Shown piece after piece: positions 8,363 to 17,023 of a stretch of 64,000 nucleotides of DNA; within the stretch, counting starts at the first letter, position 1; each line of letters begins with the position of its first letter. The notes beneath the pieces are model-generated. The model did not search any database. It was not told the DNA's origin and was given only the letters and a program-made list of their open reading frames with translations. A program made the translations under genes and the position numbers. Source of the stretch: a virus; IMG/VR virus record IMGVR_UViG_3300049489_001303, positions 62,001 to 126,000 of that record; one strand, given 5' to 3'.

Positions 8363-8914
8363 TCAGTCTTTTTTGAAAGCCTGTTCGACGTTGGGAGGGT
8401 AGATCTGATTTCTTTTGCGTTCTTCCATCAGTCTCTTTATGCGGCGAGCCTCGTCGGGATCCACTTCCATCCATTCCACATGGACAAAGCGAGCCCCCTC
8501 GGTGGGGAAGGGTTCTTTGGAAACGATGGTGCAGTCCCCCTTGAGGTACTTGTCCATGACAGCCTTATATTCTTTGGCCTGGGTGTGGGGGCATTCGTAG
8601 TCGCCATCTTTGACAGGCAGGATGGCATGACCTGAAGCCAACGCATTCTGGCAGCGGGCGCAGGCTTCCCAGTCACGCCATATACAGAACACTTTGCTGT
8701 ACGCCTGATAGGAGCTCTCAACAGAAGCCTTCTCGGGGGGAGTATCTTTCCGAATATGGGGGTTAACCATAGTATCCAGATCGGTTTCCACCGAGAACAT
8801 GGGCCCCAGTTCCAGGGTGTCACCCCCCGGCCCACCCTGGGAAGGCGCGGGTTGGCTGCGGGCGTTATTGGCAATCGCCAGATAGTTGAAGCCTGAGGAT
8901 GTGGGTTGTGGCAT
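8363..8914 (-). CDS. Unknown 183-aa protein after the portal
   Basis: 183 aa, ATG at 8914 with a GGGGTGAG ribosome site overlapping the portal stop, so it is co-translated with the portal. The first 50 residues are Pro/Gly/Ser-rich and probably disordered. The middle has a cysteine/histidine group (CIWRDWEACARC, then ECPH) that could bind zinc. The C-terminus is a charged helix rich in Arg and Lys. Position suggests a head or packaging accessory protein; the sequence matches no family I know. Confidence 0.7.
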   Translation of the reverse strand: MPQPTSSGFNYLAIANNARSQPAPSQGGPGGDTLELGPMFSVETDLDTMVNPHIRKDTPPEKASVESSYQAYSKVFCIWRDWEACARCQNALASGHAILPVKDGDYECPHTQAKEYKAVMDKYLKGDCTIVSKEPFPTEGARFVHVEWMEVDPDEARRIKRLMEERKRNQIYPPNVEQAFKKD

Positions 8915-8922
8915 GGTTTATC

Positions 8923-10680
8923 TCACCCCTGTTGCGGCTGACCCGGCCCCTTAGCCTGCTGCTTAAGAGCTTGAGTCTGCTGCTGCTGTGCTGTTTCCAA
9001 CCGTTGAACAACCACAGCATACATGACAAGGTCCTCCGTTTGCAACTGTTTAAGGCGCGATTTGCGTTCACCCTGTTCAAGACCGAGCAACTGTTGAACA
9101 ACCTGGTCGGCCTGAGAGATGACCTGCTGCTGGTTGTAACCCGAGGGACTCTGCTGCGCTTCGGCGTCAACGCGGATCTGCTCAACCATACTGTTCTGGA
9201 TGTCCCTGACAGCACGCTGAGTCTCAATTTCAGAGCGGGATCTATCCAGGGTTTCCTGCTGAATTTTATCACGCTCGTTGTCCAGATCCAGCGTCAGGAG
9301 CTCAGCCATGGTCTGGTCAGAGATCACCTTGACACCGCTCTGATAGCCGCCCTGCCACAGATTGGCCAGAATCTGCTTGGTGGAGAGGTCGTCCGTCATG
9401 CGGAACTTCGCCATACCCACTTCAAGCTTCTCCCACCCCAGAAACGTAGCGCATTTGTCGTCCACCCACTGCAGGAGGTCCAGCAGGTCATTCACATGGG
9501 TTTCGAGTTGGTTCTCAATGAGGCGTAGGGTAGCTTCCATTCCAGAGCCCGTCAGCCCACCATAGATGAATTCTTGCGGGATACCCAAAGCCGAAATGAT
9601 AGCCTTCTCCGCTTCTTGAATTTCACCCAGGGTAAGCAGTGCGCGGCCTTGACCACCAATCTGCACAACGCCAACAGGCACCGGAGCAAACATCATATGC
9701 AGCGGGTCTTTGCGCCACGCAGCCATGTTGGAAACCATGTTGTCTTTCCACTTGGAAAGATTCATCTGGGTTACCGGGTCGCCCACGCCGGAGGCCTGCG
9801 CCGGGTGTATCACGCGGAAAGGCACCAGGTGGTCCAGGGCGATCGCGGTGTTTGCCTTACGCAGAATCGCCGTGTAGTGGAACAGCGACATGACCGAAAG
9901 CAGCGGGGGAAGGCCCCACTGGGGATTGATACCGGCTGGGCCGCCCATCTTCATATGGAAGACGACACCCTTGGAAAACTTGAACTTTTTGTTGGTCTTG
10001 ACGGCTTCCAGGAAACCAATGGGGAGTGTGTCAATCAGGAACTTGTGTCCACTGTTGATGCGCGTGATTATGTCTCTCGGGATGGTGTAGTAGTAGACGG
10101 ACTCCCCCGTGATAGGGTTGTATTCAATATCCATCTGCTTCGGATCCCACCGAATGAAATTGACGTGCTTGGGAGAGGTCAGCTTCTTGTCAATGATGTT
10201 GTCTTTACCTACCCGGCTCTTCTTATTGCAGCTCGGGCAGTCAAAGATGAACTTCAGTTCCTGAATGTTGAACGTGTACGTCAGCGTTTCGATATTGGTC
10301 AGGGTCTGACAGTGGGGGCACCTCAAAAACCGGATGAACGGTTGGTACATGGTTAAGAAGGCGTTCCCGTACACATACTTGTCGAGAGTCGCTTTGATCA
10401 ACAATTCCCGGGCACGCAGTGTCTTTTCCAGAAGGTCTTTATGCTGGCGACGAAGCGACACGTTGCTTGTGTCGTAGGTCACTTCTGTGATAGGATACTC
10501 ACCAAACTTACGGAGGGCTGAGTAGATTTGAGGGCTATTGTAAAAGAGGTACTCGCACCACTTGAAGAGATCCTTCAGCTTTTTTGGTGTGAACGACTGC
10601 GTGAAATCCTGATAGGGGCTGGGGTGGGTGGCAATATTCTGATTAGTCCCCAGCAAACTGTATGTCTCATTTATAGCCAT
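8923..10680 (-). CDS. Portal protein with inserted zinc ribbon
   Basis: 585 aa. ATG at 10680 follows a GGAG site; a TTG one codon earlier is unlikely. The layout is that of a phage portal: an N-terminal helical region, a central beta-rich part with a YNPITGESVYYYTIP strand, a long wing/stem region (GIPQEFIYGG, then EATLRLIENQLETHVNDLL) and a Gln-rich C-terminal coiled tail. Residues 121-151 carry CPHC and CPSC, a zinc ribbon not found in typical portals. It forms the dodecameric ring through which DNA enters and leaves the head. The terminase is 16 kb away on the same strand, and no capsid or protease gene lies beside it in this window. Confidence 0.82.
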   Translation of the reverse strand: MAINETYSLLGTNQNIATHPSPYQDFTQSFTPKKLKDLFKWCEYLFYNSPQIYSALRKFGEYPITEVTYDTSNVSLRRQHKDLLEKTLRARELLIKATLDKYVYGNAFLTMYQPFIRFLRCPHCQTLTNIETLTYTFNIQELKFIFDCPSCNKKSRVGKDNIIDKKLTSPKHVNFIRWDPKQMDIEYNPITGESVYYYTIPRDIITRINSGHKFLIDTLPIGFLEAVKTNKKFKFSKGVVFHMKMGGPAGINPQWGLPPLLSVMSLFHYTAILRKANTAIALDHLVPFRVIHPAQASGVGDPVTQMNLSKWKDNMVSNMAAWRKDPLHMMFAPVPVGVVQIGGQGRALLTLGEIQEAEKAIISALGIPQEFIYGGLTGSGMEATLRLIENQLETHVNDLLDLLQWVDDKCATFLGWEKLEVGMAKFRMTDDLSTKQILANLWQGGYQSGVKVISDQTMAELLTLDLDNERDKIQQETLDRSRSEIETQRAVRDIQNSMVEQIRVDAEAQQSPSGYNQQQVISQADQVVQQLLGLEQGERKSRLKQLQTEDLVMYAVVVQRLETAQQQQTQALKQQAKGPGQPQQG

Positions 10681-10713
10681 CAAACGCTCCTTGGAAATTT
10701 TCTAACACATGAG

Positions 10714-10742
10714 ATTTTAAATGAAACGTCTCTATATAGCAA
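10714..10742 (-). promoter_or_regulatory. Possible sigma70-like promoter of the portal operon
   Basis: On the minus strand TTGCTA, a 17-bp spacer and TAAAAT precede the portal start by about 35 nt. The -10 is good and the -35 matches only four of six consensus positions. Confidence 0.4.
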
Positions 10743-10764
10743 CAAACATCGAGGTGACCGCTAA

Positions 10765-12792
10765 ATGCTATTTGACTTTACCAGAGTGAACCACACTCCA
10801 GTGCTGTTCGTCAAGACAGATAATCCGGAGTTTGGGCGTATCCTGGGTGCTACGCAGAGCAGCACCATCAAAGGTTGGCTCTACCCGGCATATCTCCCCT
10901 TTCTCCCCAAGGTGCTCGCCGACATCGGGATCCTGGACAAACAGGCGCAGTATACCCCCGCCGCGGAGGCCTACCTGAAAGAGGTCCGAAGCTACGAGCA
11001 GTGGCGGGATGTAGTTGCAAACACACATTTCCCTACACGTAGCCGTGACCATCAGCTGGATGGCACCGCCGAGCTGCTGACGTACCACCGCTGGATGCTG
11101 CAGTGGGGCATGGGGGTCGGCAAAACCAAGATCGCCATAGACACCATCAATATCCTCAGAACGCCGACGCTGGTTCTGTGTCCCCGTGTGGCGGTGGACA
11201 ATTGGATGCTGGAGATCGACAATCATGGGGGTGGTCAGCTGAGGGCCATGACCCTCAAAGGTGCCAGCAAAGAAGCCAAGATGAAAGAGCTGCTGGAGAT
11301 GCCCCTGCATGACGTGGTGATCACCACCTATGACACGGCGAGGCTCTACGGCGTCCCATCGATACCTCCGGCGGCGGTCACTCTGCTGAAGAACGCCCAT
11401 CGAGCACTCCACCCTGATTTGAGGACAGCATTGATGTCCTTGAACGACGCCCAAGCGCAGGAGCGCCTGATCACAGAGTGGCTGGCCGGGCGCAACAACG
11501 CCGAAGTCATCGCTGAGATCCGCCACCTCAGAGAAGGGCGTAGTCACCAGTGGCTGATGGACTGGGACTACCAGACGCTCATCTGTGACGAGTCGCACCG
11601 TATCAAACGCATCCAGAGTAGCCGGACTGCCGCAGTGCTGCAGATGTCGGCCAAGGCATCCCGGAGGATCCTGCTCTCAGGAACCCCTATCCAGGGCAAT
11701 CCTCTGGATGCATTTCCCCAGCTCAAGTTCCTGGCCCCCTATATAGTCAAGGAAGACTATAGGAAGTTCAAACAGAAGTACACCGTGGCATCCCCCTACA
11801 ACGAGAATGCTGTGGTGGGATACAAGAACCTGCACATCTTGAACAGGCTTATCAGCAGTATCAGCAGTAAGCGAGAACTGGAAGAGTGTCTCAGCCTCCC
11901 CGAGCAGGTCTTGACCAAGGTGAACTACAGCTTATCCCCCGCCCAGAAGCGTGCCTACAACCAGGCAGTGGAAGCCTGGATTGTGGATCGAGCCGATCGG
12001 AGTGCTCAGGATATTGTCAATGCCGCAAGCCGGATAAGCAAGCTACTACAGATCTGCAGTGGTTTCGTCTACACCCAGACTGACACGGGGTGCTGCGACA
12101 CTTGCCCACATTTGACTACATGCATCGAAGGAAAGATAACCCCCGGAACACCTCGTTGTTTCAGAAAGGAAGAGATTGGCGAAATCCCACGTGAGACTCA
12201 ATGGTTTGACCCTAACCCCAAAATGGAAGCCCTTAAGGATCTACTGGAAGACATCATTCCTACAAACAAGGTCATTATCTGGGCCGTCTTCACCGCTGAG
12301 TTGGATCTGGTGGAAAAACTCCTACAGAGGGAGAAGATAGGGTACGTTCGAGTAGACGGCTCCAACACAGGTAAGGTCGCTAATATGGCCGCGAAATTTA
12401 ACAGTGAACCTGAGTGTATGGTATATCTGGCCCAGATCAGCACTGGCATCAGTATCACGCTTAACGCTGCTAAATACATGATCTACTACTCTCGCAACTG
12501 GAGCCCTGACGACAGGGAGCAGTCTATGGCCCGTAACCATAGACTGGGGCAGACACAGACAACAGGTGTATATGACCTGTGTGCTTTTGGAACAGTAGAG
12601 GCCCAACAACTTACCGCTTTAAACTGTAAACAGAATATCACCCAGTTATTGACAGATAAGGTTGACTGTCTGGTTTGTTCTCGCTATAGTGCCTGTGTAA
12701 ATACAGGAATAGAACCGTGGGATGACGGATGCATCTACAAGAAAAGCGTAAGCAAAGTCACGGCCAGAGCTGAATCTTTAGAGGAGGATTGA
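10765..12792 (+). CDS. SNF2-family (SF2) helicase/ATPase
   Basis: 675 aa with the SNF2 motor. Motif I is QWGMGVGKTKIA, motif Ia VLCPRVAVDNW, motif II ICDESHRIK, motif III LLSGTPIQGNP, and motif VI QSMARNHRLGQTQ near residue 590. Two cysteine groups are inserted: CCDTCPHLTTC with CF downstream (around residue 430), and CLVCSRYSAC near the C-terminus; both could hold zinc or an Fe-S cluster. Such enzymes translocate on duplex DNA and serve in phage replication, recombination or transcript release. It opens the plus-strand early block and is followed one base later by the next gene. Confidence 0.9.
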   Translation: MLFDFTRVNHTPVLFVKTDNPEFGRILGATQSSTIKGWLYPAYLPFLPKVLADIGILDKQAQYTPAAEAYLKEVRSYEQWRDVVANTHFPTRSRDHQLDGTAELLTYHRWMLQWGMGVGKTKIAIDTINILRTPTLVLCPRVAVDNWMLEIDNHGGGQLRAMTLKGASKEAKMKELLEMPLHDVVITTYDTARLYGVPSIPPAAVTLLKNAHRALHPDLRTALMSLNDAQAQERLITEWLAGRNNAEVIAEIRHLREGRSHQWLMDWDYQTLICDESHRIKRIQSSRTAAVLQMSAKASRRILLSGTPIQGNPLDAFPQLKFLAPYIVKEDYRKFKQKYTVASPYNENAVVGYKNLHILNRLISSISSKRELEECLSLPEQVLTKVNYSLSPAQKRAYNQAVEAWIVDRADRSAQDIVNAASRISKLLQICSGFVYTQTDTGCCDTCPHLTTCIEGKITPGTPRCFRKEEIGEIPRETQWFDPNPKMEALKDLLEDIIPTNKVIIWAVFTAELDLVEKLLQREKIGYVRVDGSNTGKVANMAAKFNSEPECMVYLAQISTGISITLNAAKYMIYYSRNWSPDDREQSMARNHRLGQTQTTGVYDLCAFGTVEAQQLTALNCKQNITQLLTDKVDCLVCSRYSACVNTGIEPWDDGCIYKKSVSKVTARAESLEED

Positions 12793-12793
12793 C

Positions 12794-13234
12794 ATGCAGA
12801 TAGCACTTACCCTACAGGAGTTAGCTCAGATCCTGGAAGCTCATTGGGGAATTGAAGTACAGCCCGAGAACCTAACACTGTCTCCGGACGCCGGGGAAAT
12901 TGTCATCAAAGATGCGTCGTTCAAGATGTTGTTGCAGGGGGCGGATAAGCCTGCAACTCCTGCTGCCAGTCGCAGTAAGGCCGCCTTGCCCCCCAGAGAG
13001 CTTCTGGTCGCTCCTGCCCCGACAGTAGCTACCACAGACGATGACGATGATTTTGGTGAGGATGAAGAGAACACGCCTTTGACTATGGAAGATATTCTGA
13101 ACATAAGCAAAACGGCAATGGTTAACAAGAAGGTGCTGACGCATCCCGAGATTTCTCGGGCACTACGTAACAGCTATGAAACCGACGAACCGCCAGAAAT
13201 GGACGAAGCCGAGTTAGCGGCTAACAGGAGATAA
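12794..13234 (+). CDS. Unknown acidic 146-aa protein
   Basis: 146 aa. The ATG lies one base after the helicase stop, preceded by GAGGAGG, so translation is coupled. The first 50 residues look folded (ALTLQELAQILEAHWGI resembles a short helix pair). A Pro/Ala-rich linker and an acidic run (DDDDDFGEDEENT) follow, then a helical end. The acidic tract suggests a protein-binding or DNA-mimic surface. Function unknown; operon position suggests a partner of the helicase or of the nuclease that follows. Confidence 0.65.
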   Translation: MQIALTLQELAQILEAHWGIEVQPENLTLSPDAGEIVIKDASFKMLLQGADKPATPAASRSKAALPPRELLVAPAPTVATTDDDDDFGEDEENTPLTMEDILNISKTAMVNKKVLTHPEISRALRNSYETDEPPEMDEAELAANRR

Positions 13235-13236
13235 CT

Positions 13237-14124
13237 TTGACCGAAGAAACCAAAAAACCGGAGCGTGAAGGCCTCGTATTCCCCTATCCCGAGGGTGACG
13301 ACTTCTTTGATCCGGGTATTCCCAAGGGCGTTATATCTCCCTCAGGGTTTACGATGTATCGCAAGTGCCCGAGACAGTTTCAGTATGCCTACGTCCTGGA
13401 AATGAAGAAACCTCCAGCGGTAGCTATGCTCAAAGGTACCGCTATACATAAGGGGGCTGAAGTTGTGCACAAGCACACCATCGAGCACGGCAGTCTCCTG
13501 GGGATGGATGCTGCTGTACAGGCAGTGGATGACCGGTGGGAAAAGGAAGTGGGAGATATCGAGGACTGGGATGATGGCGACGGCAACATCCTGGCCGCCG
13601 GTGTTATCAAAGATATCACGATCTCCAACTTCAGGGCTTACTACGTTCAGGCTGTCCCCCTGATTAAGCCTGTGGCTGCTGAGAAGCCCTTCGCCATGAA
13701 GATCGGGACTGTCCCTATCCGTGGCGTGATTGACCTCATTGACTCCATTCCGGGAGAATACTCCCTCGAGGACGACCCGGAGCAACCCCCACCCAGCATC
13801 GAAGTGGTTGCCGACCTGAAAACCACAAAGATGCGGTGGGCGCAGCAGAAGCTCGACCACGATGTGCAGATGACGATCTACTCCTATGTAGAGAACACTC
13901 CGCAGATCCGTGTAGACCTCCTGCTGGATGCTAAAAAGGGTGCCACTTACTGTCCCATGCGCACGACGCGTTCTCGGCAAGAGAAGAAGGTGATGGTAGA
14001 GGACCTGGAAGAGACAGTGGACCTGATTAAGAAAGGTGTATTCCCGCGCTGTGATCCCACGTCGTGGGCTTGTACACCTAAGTTCTGCGGCTATTACGAA
14101 ATGTGCCGCGGTAAGAAAGGCTGA
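13237..14124 (+). CDS. Cas4/RecB-like PD-(D/E)XK nuclease
   Basis: 295 aa, starting at a TTG (13237) just after AGGAGATAAC; no better start is seen. SGFTMYRKCPRQFQYAYV is the typical Cas4/RecB N-terminal motif, GTAIHKGAE is the H motif, GVIDLID and VVADLKTTK give the catalytic D and D-x-K. Cysteines near the start (KCP) and the C-terminal group CTPKFCGYYEMC are placed as in Fe-S-cluster nucleases. It probably resects or trims DNA ends during recombination or packaging. A second family member is encoded at 19262. Confidence 0.85.
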   Translation: MTEETKKPEREGLVFPYPEGDDFFDPGIPKGVISPSGFTMYRKCPRQFQYAYVLEMKKPPAVAMLKGTAIHKGAEVVHKHTIEHGSLLGMDAAVQAVDDRWEKEVGDIEDWDDGDGNILAAGVIKDITISNFRAYYVQAVPLIKPVAAEKPFAMKIGTVPIRGVIDLIDSIPGEYSLEDDPEQPPPSIEVVADLKTTKMRWAQQKLDHDVQMTIYSYVENTPQIRVDLLLDAKKGATYCPMRTTRSRQEKKVMVEDLEETVDLIKKGVFPRCDPTSWACTPKFCGYYEMCRGKKG

Positions 14125-14129
14125 TAAGC

Positions 14130-15314
14130 ATGAGACCCCTGACCGATTACCTGAAATTGTCCAAAGTGGCTTTTTGGAAAAAAGTGGATGCTGAAGGAGC
14201 TGCAGCGGAAACGCGCTTCCTCGCAATGTGGAACAGGCTGGACGAGGACATCCCCTCTCAGGAGGATGCCGCCCAGGCCCTCGACGACTTGTTCCTGTAT
14301 TCGCACAAGCGGATCCGGGAGCACAGCAAAGTCGTCGCCAACAACTATCCGACCACTCAGGTAACCAAGAATCGGCTCGGGTCTCAAAAGGCGTTGTGGT
14401 GGGTTGACCACTTCACCGCGGGCATCAGCGAATGGTCCACACTGAATTGGTTCAGCGCTGGAAAAGTAAAGAAGAAGAATGGCTCCATGGGGCTCGCCGG
14501 CGCATCCACTCACTTTGTGATGGGGTACGGCGGTGAGCCCTTTTATATCATCCCCCTGATGCATGGCGCCTGGCATGAGCCGCGGAAAAACAAAGATGGT
14601 CTCAGCATCGAGCATGTCAACTCTGGTGGTCTCAGTCTGAAGGATGACGGCTGGCATTACTGGGCCAGAAAGATGCCGACAGAGCTTGTCCAGGAGCTCC
14701 CCCCAACGCCCCTCGGCGAACCGTTCAAAGGTCTCAAGGTGATGCAGCCCTTCACTTTGGCGCAGATCATTGCGAACATCAAACTTAAACGGCTCGTTAT
14801 CGCCGCTCTGCCCAGTGTCCTGACCCTGGAAAGAATGTCAGAGCATGACGACTGGCGGGAAGGCAAAACAGATATGGGCCCCCTCTGGCCCCGGGAAGAT
14901 TGCAACCAATCAGCGTTTGCCGTAGAGCCTCTTCCGGAGCTTTCTTTTTTGCAGAAGGAAGGCTACACCGGGGGCAACATCAAAGCCTTCGAAATTTTTG
15001 ATGGGAGGATCGACGATAGTGATGTGGATCTTTCTGCCAATCCGTCCTACGGTTTCGACGCCCCGACGCACGATGATGATGAGGATGAGAAAGACTCCCC
15101 CATCTGCAAGAACCCGACGGTAGAGGATCTGCAGAAGAAGCTCTACGCCAAGGGCTACATGCTGACGGTTGACGGTATCTACGGTAAAGAGACCACTGAG
15201 CAGGTAAAGCGCTTCCAGGCAGATACCAACCGCAAAATCAATGACATCAAAGCCCGTCTGAAAGTAGACGGCATTGCCGGCCCTCGAACGATGGCCTGTT
15301 TGTTCAAGGAGTAA
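14130..15314 (+). CDS. Endolysin: N-acetylmuramoyl-L-alanine amidase with C-terminal PG-binding domain
   Basis: 394 aa. The central region is an Amidase_2 domain: HFTAG, STHFVMGYGG, LSIEHVN and SEHDDWREGKTDMGP supply the zinc ligands and the Lys-Thr-Asp end motif. Residues about 325-390 are a peptidoglycan-binding repeat (EDLQKKLYAKGY, VDGIYGKETTEQVKRFQ, VDGIAGPRTM). The 90-residue N-terminal part is helical and unassigned. No signal peptide is visible, so export would need a holin not identified here. Cutting the amide bond between muramic acid and L-Ala would lyse the cell. It sits among replication genes on the plus strand rather than next to tail genes. Confidence 0.88.
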   Translation: MRPLTDYLKLSKVAFWKKVDAEGAAAETRFLAMWNRLDEDIPSQEDAAQALDDLFLYSHKRIREHSKVVANNYPTTQVTKNRLGSQKALWWVDHFTAGISEWSTLNWFSAGKVKKKNGSMGLAGASTHFVMGYGGEPFYIIPLMHGAWHEPRKNKDGLSIEHVNSGGLSLKDDGWHYWARKMPTELVQELPPTPLGEPFKGLKVMQPFTLAQIIANIKLKRLVIAALPSVLTLERMSEHDDWREGKTDMGPLWPREDCNQSAFAVEPLPELSFLQKEGYTGGNIKAFEIFDGRIDDSDVDLSANPSYGFDAPTHDDDEDEKDSPICKNPTVEDLQKKLYAKGYMLTVDGIYGKETTEQVKRFQADTNRKINDIKARLKVDGIAGPRTMACLFKE

Positions 15315-15320
15315 AATCAC

Positions 15321-15746
15321 ATGGATGTAGTAGTAACCAAGGAATGCCCCCGTTGTGGAAAGAAAAGTGATGTGGCTGTTGCTCTGGAAGTGGCTGTTGC
15401 CATGGATCAGAAACGTAAGGAAAAGGAGAACGAAACAGCTGCCCTGGAGCTGGACCTGGCTGAAACGCTGGGCAATATGCAGAATAAACCCCTGTTACTG
15501 GTAGCGGCGCTCAACGCTGATGGCGCAACCTACACCGTTAAGGCCATGAGTGATCTCTGCTCCGGCCAGCGCAGTTGCACCTCACGGATCACCACGCTGC
15601 TCAATGAAGTGTTCGTGCCTGTGAAGCAGGTTGTGAAGAAGAAAGAAGTTCCCAATGAGCGTGAGATGACAGACCCCCCGGCAATGACACTGGAAGAACT
15701 CCGTGCGGGCGGACCTGCACGAATGAGTGAGGATGACAATGGATAA
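15321..15746 (+). CDS. Unknown 141-aa protein with N-terminal CxxC
   Basis: 141 aa. Near the start is CPRCGKK, half of a zinc knuckle, followed by a long charged helix (about residues 25-50) and a compact domain with two more cysteines (LCSGQRSC). The C-terminal 35 residues are charged and probably disordered. It overlaps the next gene by 8 nt. No family recognised; the mix of zinc knuckle and helix suggests a nucleic-acid-associated accessory. Confidence 0.6.
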   Translation: MDVVVTKECPRCGKKSDVAVALEVAVAMDQKRKEKENETAALELDLAETLGNMQNKPLLLVAALNADGATYTVKAMSDLCSGQRSCTSRITTLLNEVFVPVKQVVKKKEVPNEREMTDPPAMTLEELRAGGPARMSEDDNG

Positions 15747-15903
15747 GTACGGTGTAGAGACGCCCCTGCCGGCGGAGAAGGTGGCAGAAGAGAAAGAAAA
15801 AGAACCTGTGGCACGCTGCCACCGTTGCGGGGCAGTAGTTCGGAATGAGGGTAATACCCTGTTCTGCCCCAACTGTGGCACTGAACCATTTGAGGCACCG
15901 TAA
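15739..15903 (+). CDS. Zinc-ribbon protein (54 aa)
   Basis: 54 codons from an ATG at 15739 that overlaps the preceding stop by 8 nt. After a charged first half, CHRCGAVV and CPNCGTEPF form a textbook two-knuckle zinc ribbon. It probably binds nucleic acid or a polymerase. The next gene begins three bases after its stop, so it belongs to the same operon. Confidence 0.65.
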   Translation: MDKYGVETPLPAEKVAEEKEKEPVARCHRCGAVVRNEGNTLFCPNCGTEPFEAP

Positions 15904-15906
15904 GCC

Positions 15907-16275
15907 ATGACAGATGTGGACAAGCTCAGAGTAATACGTGCCCTATACATTATGGCATACACCTCGGAGAAGAGCCTTGTCCCGATCGCTGTAGAGTTGT
16001 TTCACCTGTTGGGGGACATTCTGGAAGGGACGCCCATCAGTGAGCTGGAGCTGCACAGCATCGATCGCAAGGAATTACTTTTGACCCTTGAGGAATTGTC
16101 GCCTCAAGAAAAGGCAGGTAACGATGGTCACGACTGTGAAACTGAATCAGATACGTGTGACTCACGATTGGAATCGGGAGGATGTGGGCGACATCAGCAG
16201 TCTGGTAACGTCCATAAGGGAAAACGGCCAGCTGCAGCCTCTGCTGGTATGGCAGGATTCGTCGAAGAAGCATAA
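15907..16275 (+). CDS. Small helical protein overlapping the ParB-like gene
   Basis: 122 codons. The first 70 residues look like a genuine helical protein (DKLRVIRALYIMAYTS, VAVELFHLLGDIL-like pattern). The last 50 are read out of frame with the start of the ParB-like gene and have unremarkable, low-complexity composition. Either the genes overlap by 152 nt or this is a shorter gene whose stop has drifted. No function assigned. Confidence 0.5.
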   Translation: MTDVDKLRVIRALYIMAYTSEKSLVPIAVELFHLLGDILEGTPISELELHSIDRKELLLTLEELSPQEKAGNDGHDCETESDTCDSRLESGGCGRHQQSGNVHKGKRPAAASAGMAGFVEEA

Positions 16276-17017
16276 GCAGCCCGTCTACTACCTGATAGAC
16301 GGCCGCCGAAGATTCGCGGCGCTGCAGATGCTGAAGAAGGATCCATTGGTGGTTATGAGCAGCGCTCAGGATTCCGCCTCAGCCTTTCTGCAGTCCATGG
16401 CTGCAAACCTGGTGAGGGAGGGGAACACCGTATACGAGATCTCCCGCTCCTTCGACCAGCTGGTCACTGAGTACGGTGTGCTGTATGACGACATCGTGAA
16501 GACCTGTGGTAAGACAGCCGGCTATGTGAGCCAGCACGTCACGGCTATACGTGTGGCTCGCAGAGATCCCCAGTTACTGGAGATGTTCAAAGCGGGTGGG
16601 ACTTCCCTCTACGTGTTCCGCTCACTGTGCAAGCTCGACGAGCATGCGGACAGGCCACAGTTCAAGCGTATGGTCAAGCTGCTTGCCGGCGGAGCCACTT
16701 CGGCTGAGGTAGGTCTGCAGGTGGACCAGTACCTGAAGAAGAAAGAGCAGCGCCTCCAGAACACGGCGAAACGCACGGGGGTCAAACTGCCACCGAAGAC
16801 AGGTAAAGTCGCTGCCGACGCTATCCGCAGGAAGTCTTTGACGGACTACCATTCGACTGAGGTCCGCAAGACTATCAAGAAGCTCTCGGTGGCCGATTTG
16901 ATCAAGAAGGCATCTCAGTATCAGGACAAGTTCATCGCCGCGAAGAGTGTCAACATGCAGCGCTACTACCAGGGCTGCATAGCTGCTATTGAGTGCGCCC
17001 TCGGCATCGCTGAGTAA
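16124..17017 (+). CDS. ParB/Srx-fold DNA-binding protein
   Basis: 297 aa. I chose the ATG at 16124 (MVTTVKLNQIRVT), since family members begin this way; the frame is open 36 nt further upstream. LVTSIRENGQLQPLLV and LIDGRRRFAALQML are the ParB N-terminal signatures. TVYEISRSFDQLV and KTAGYVSQHVTAIRVA form the central helix-turn-helix. The C-terminal third is basic and helical. No ParA ATPase is seen nearby, so genome partition is not implied; phage relatives act as DNA-binding regulators or nucleases. It ends six bases before the convergent sigma-factor gene. Confidence 0.85.
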   Translation: MVTTVKLNQIRVTHDWNREDVGDISSLVTSIRENGQLQPLLVWQDSSKKHKQPVYYLIDGRRRFAALQMLKKDPLVVMSSAQDSASAFLQSMAANLVREGNTVYEISRSFDQLVTEYGVLYDDIVKTCGKTAGYVSQHVTAIRVARRDPQLLEMFKAGGTSLYVFRSLCKLDEHADRPQFKRMVKLLAGGATSAEVGLQVDQYLKKKEQRLQNTAKRTGVKLPPKTGKVAADAIRRKSLTDYHSTEVRKTIKKLSVADLIKKASQYQDKFIAAKSVNMQRYYQGCIAAIECALGIAE

Positions 17018-17023
17018 CTCCCT

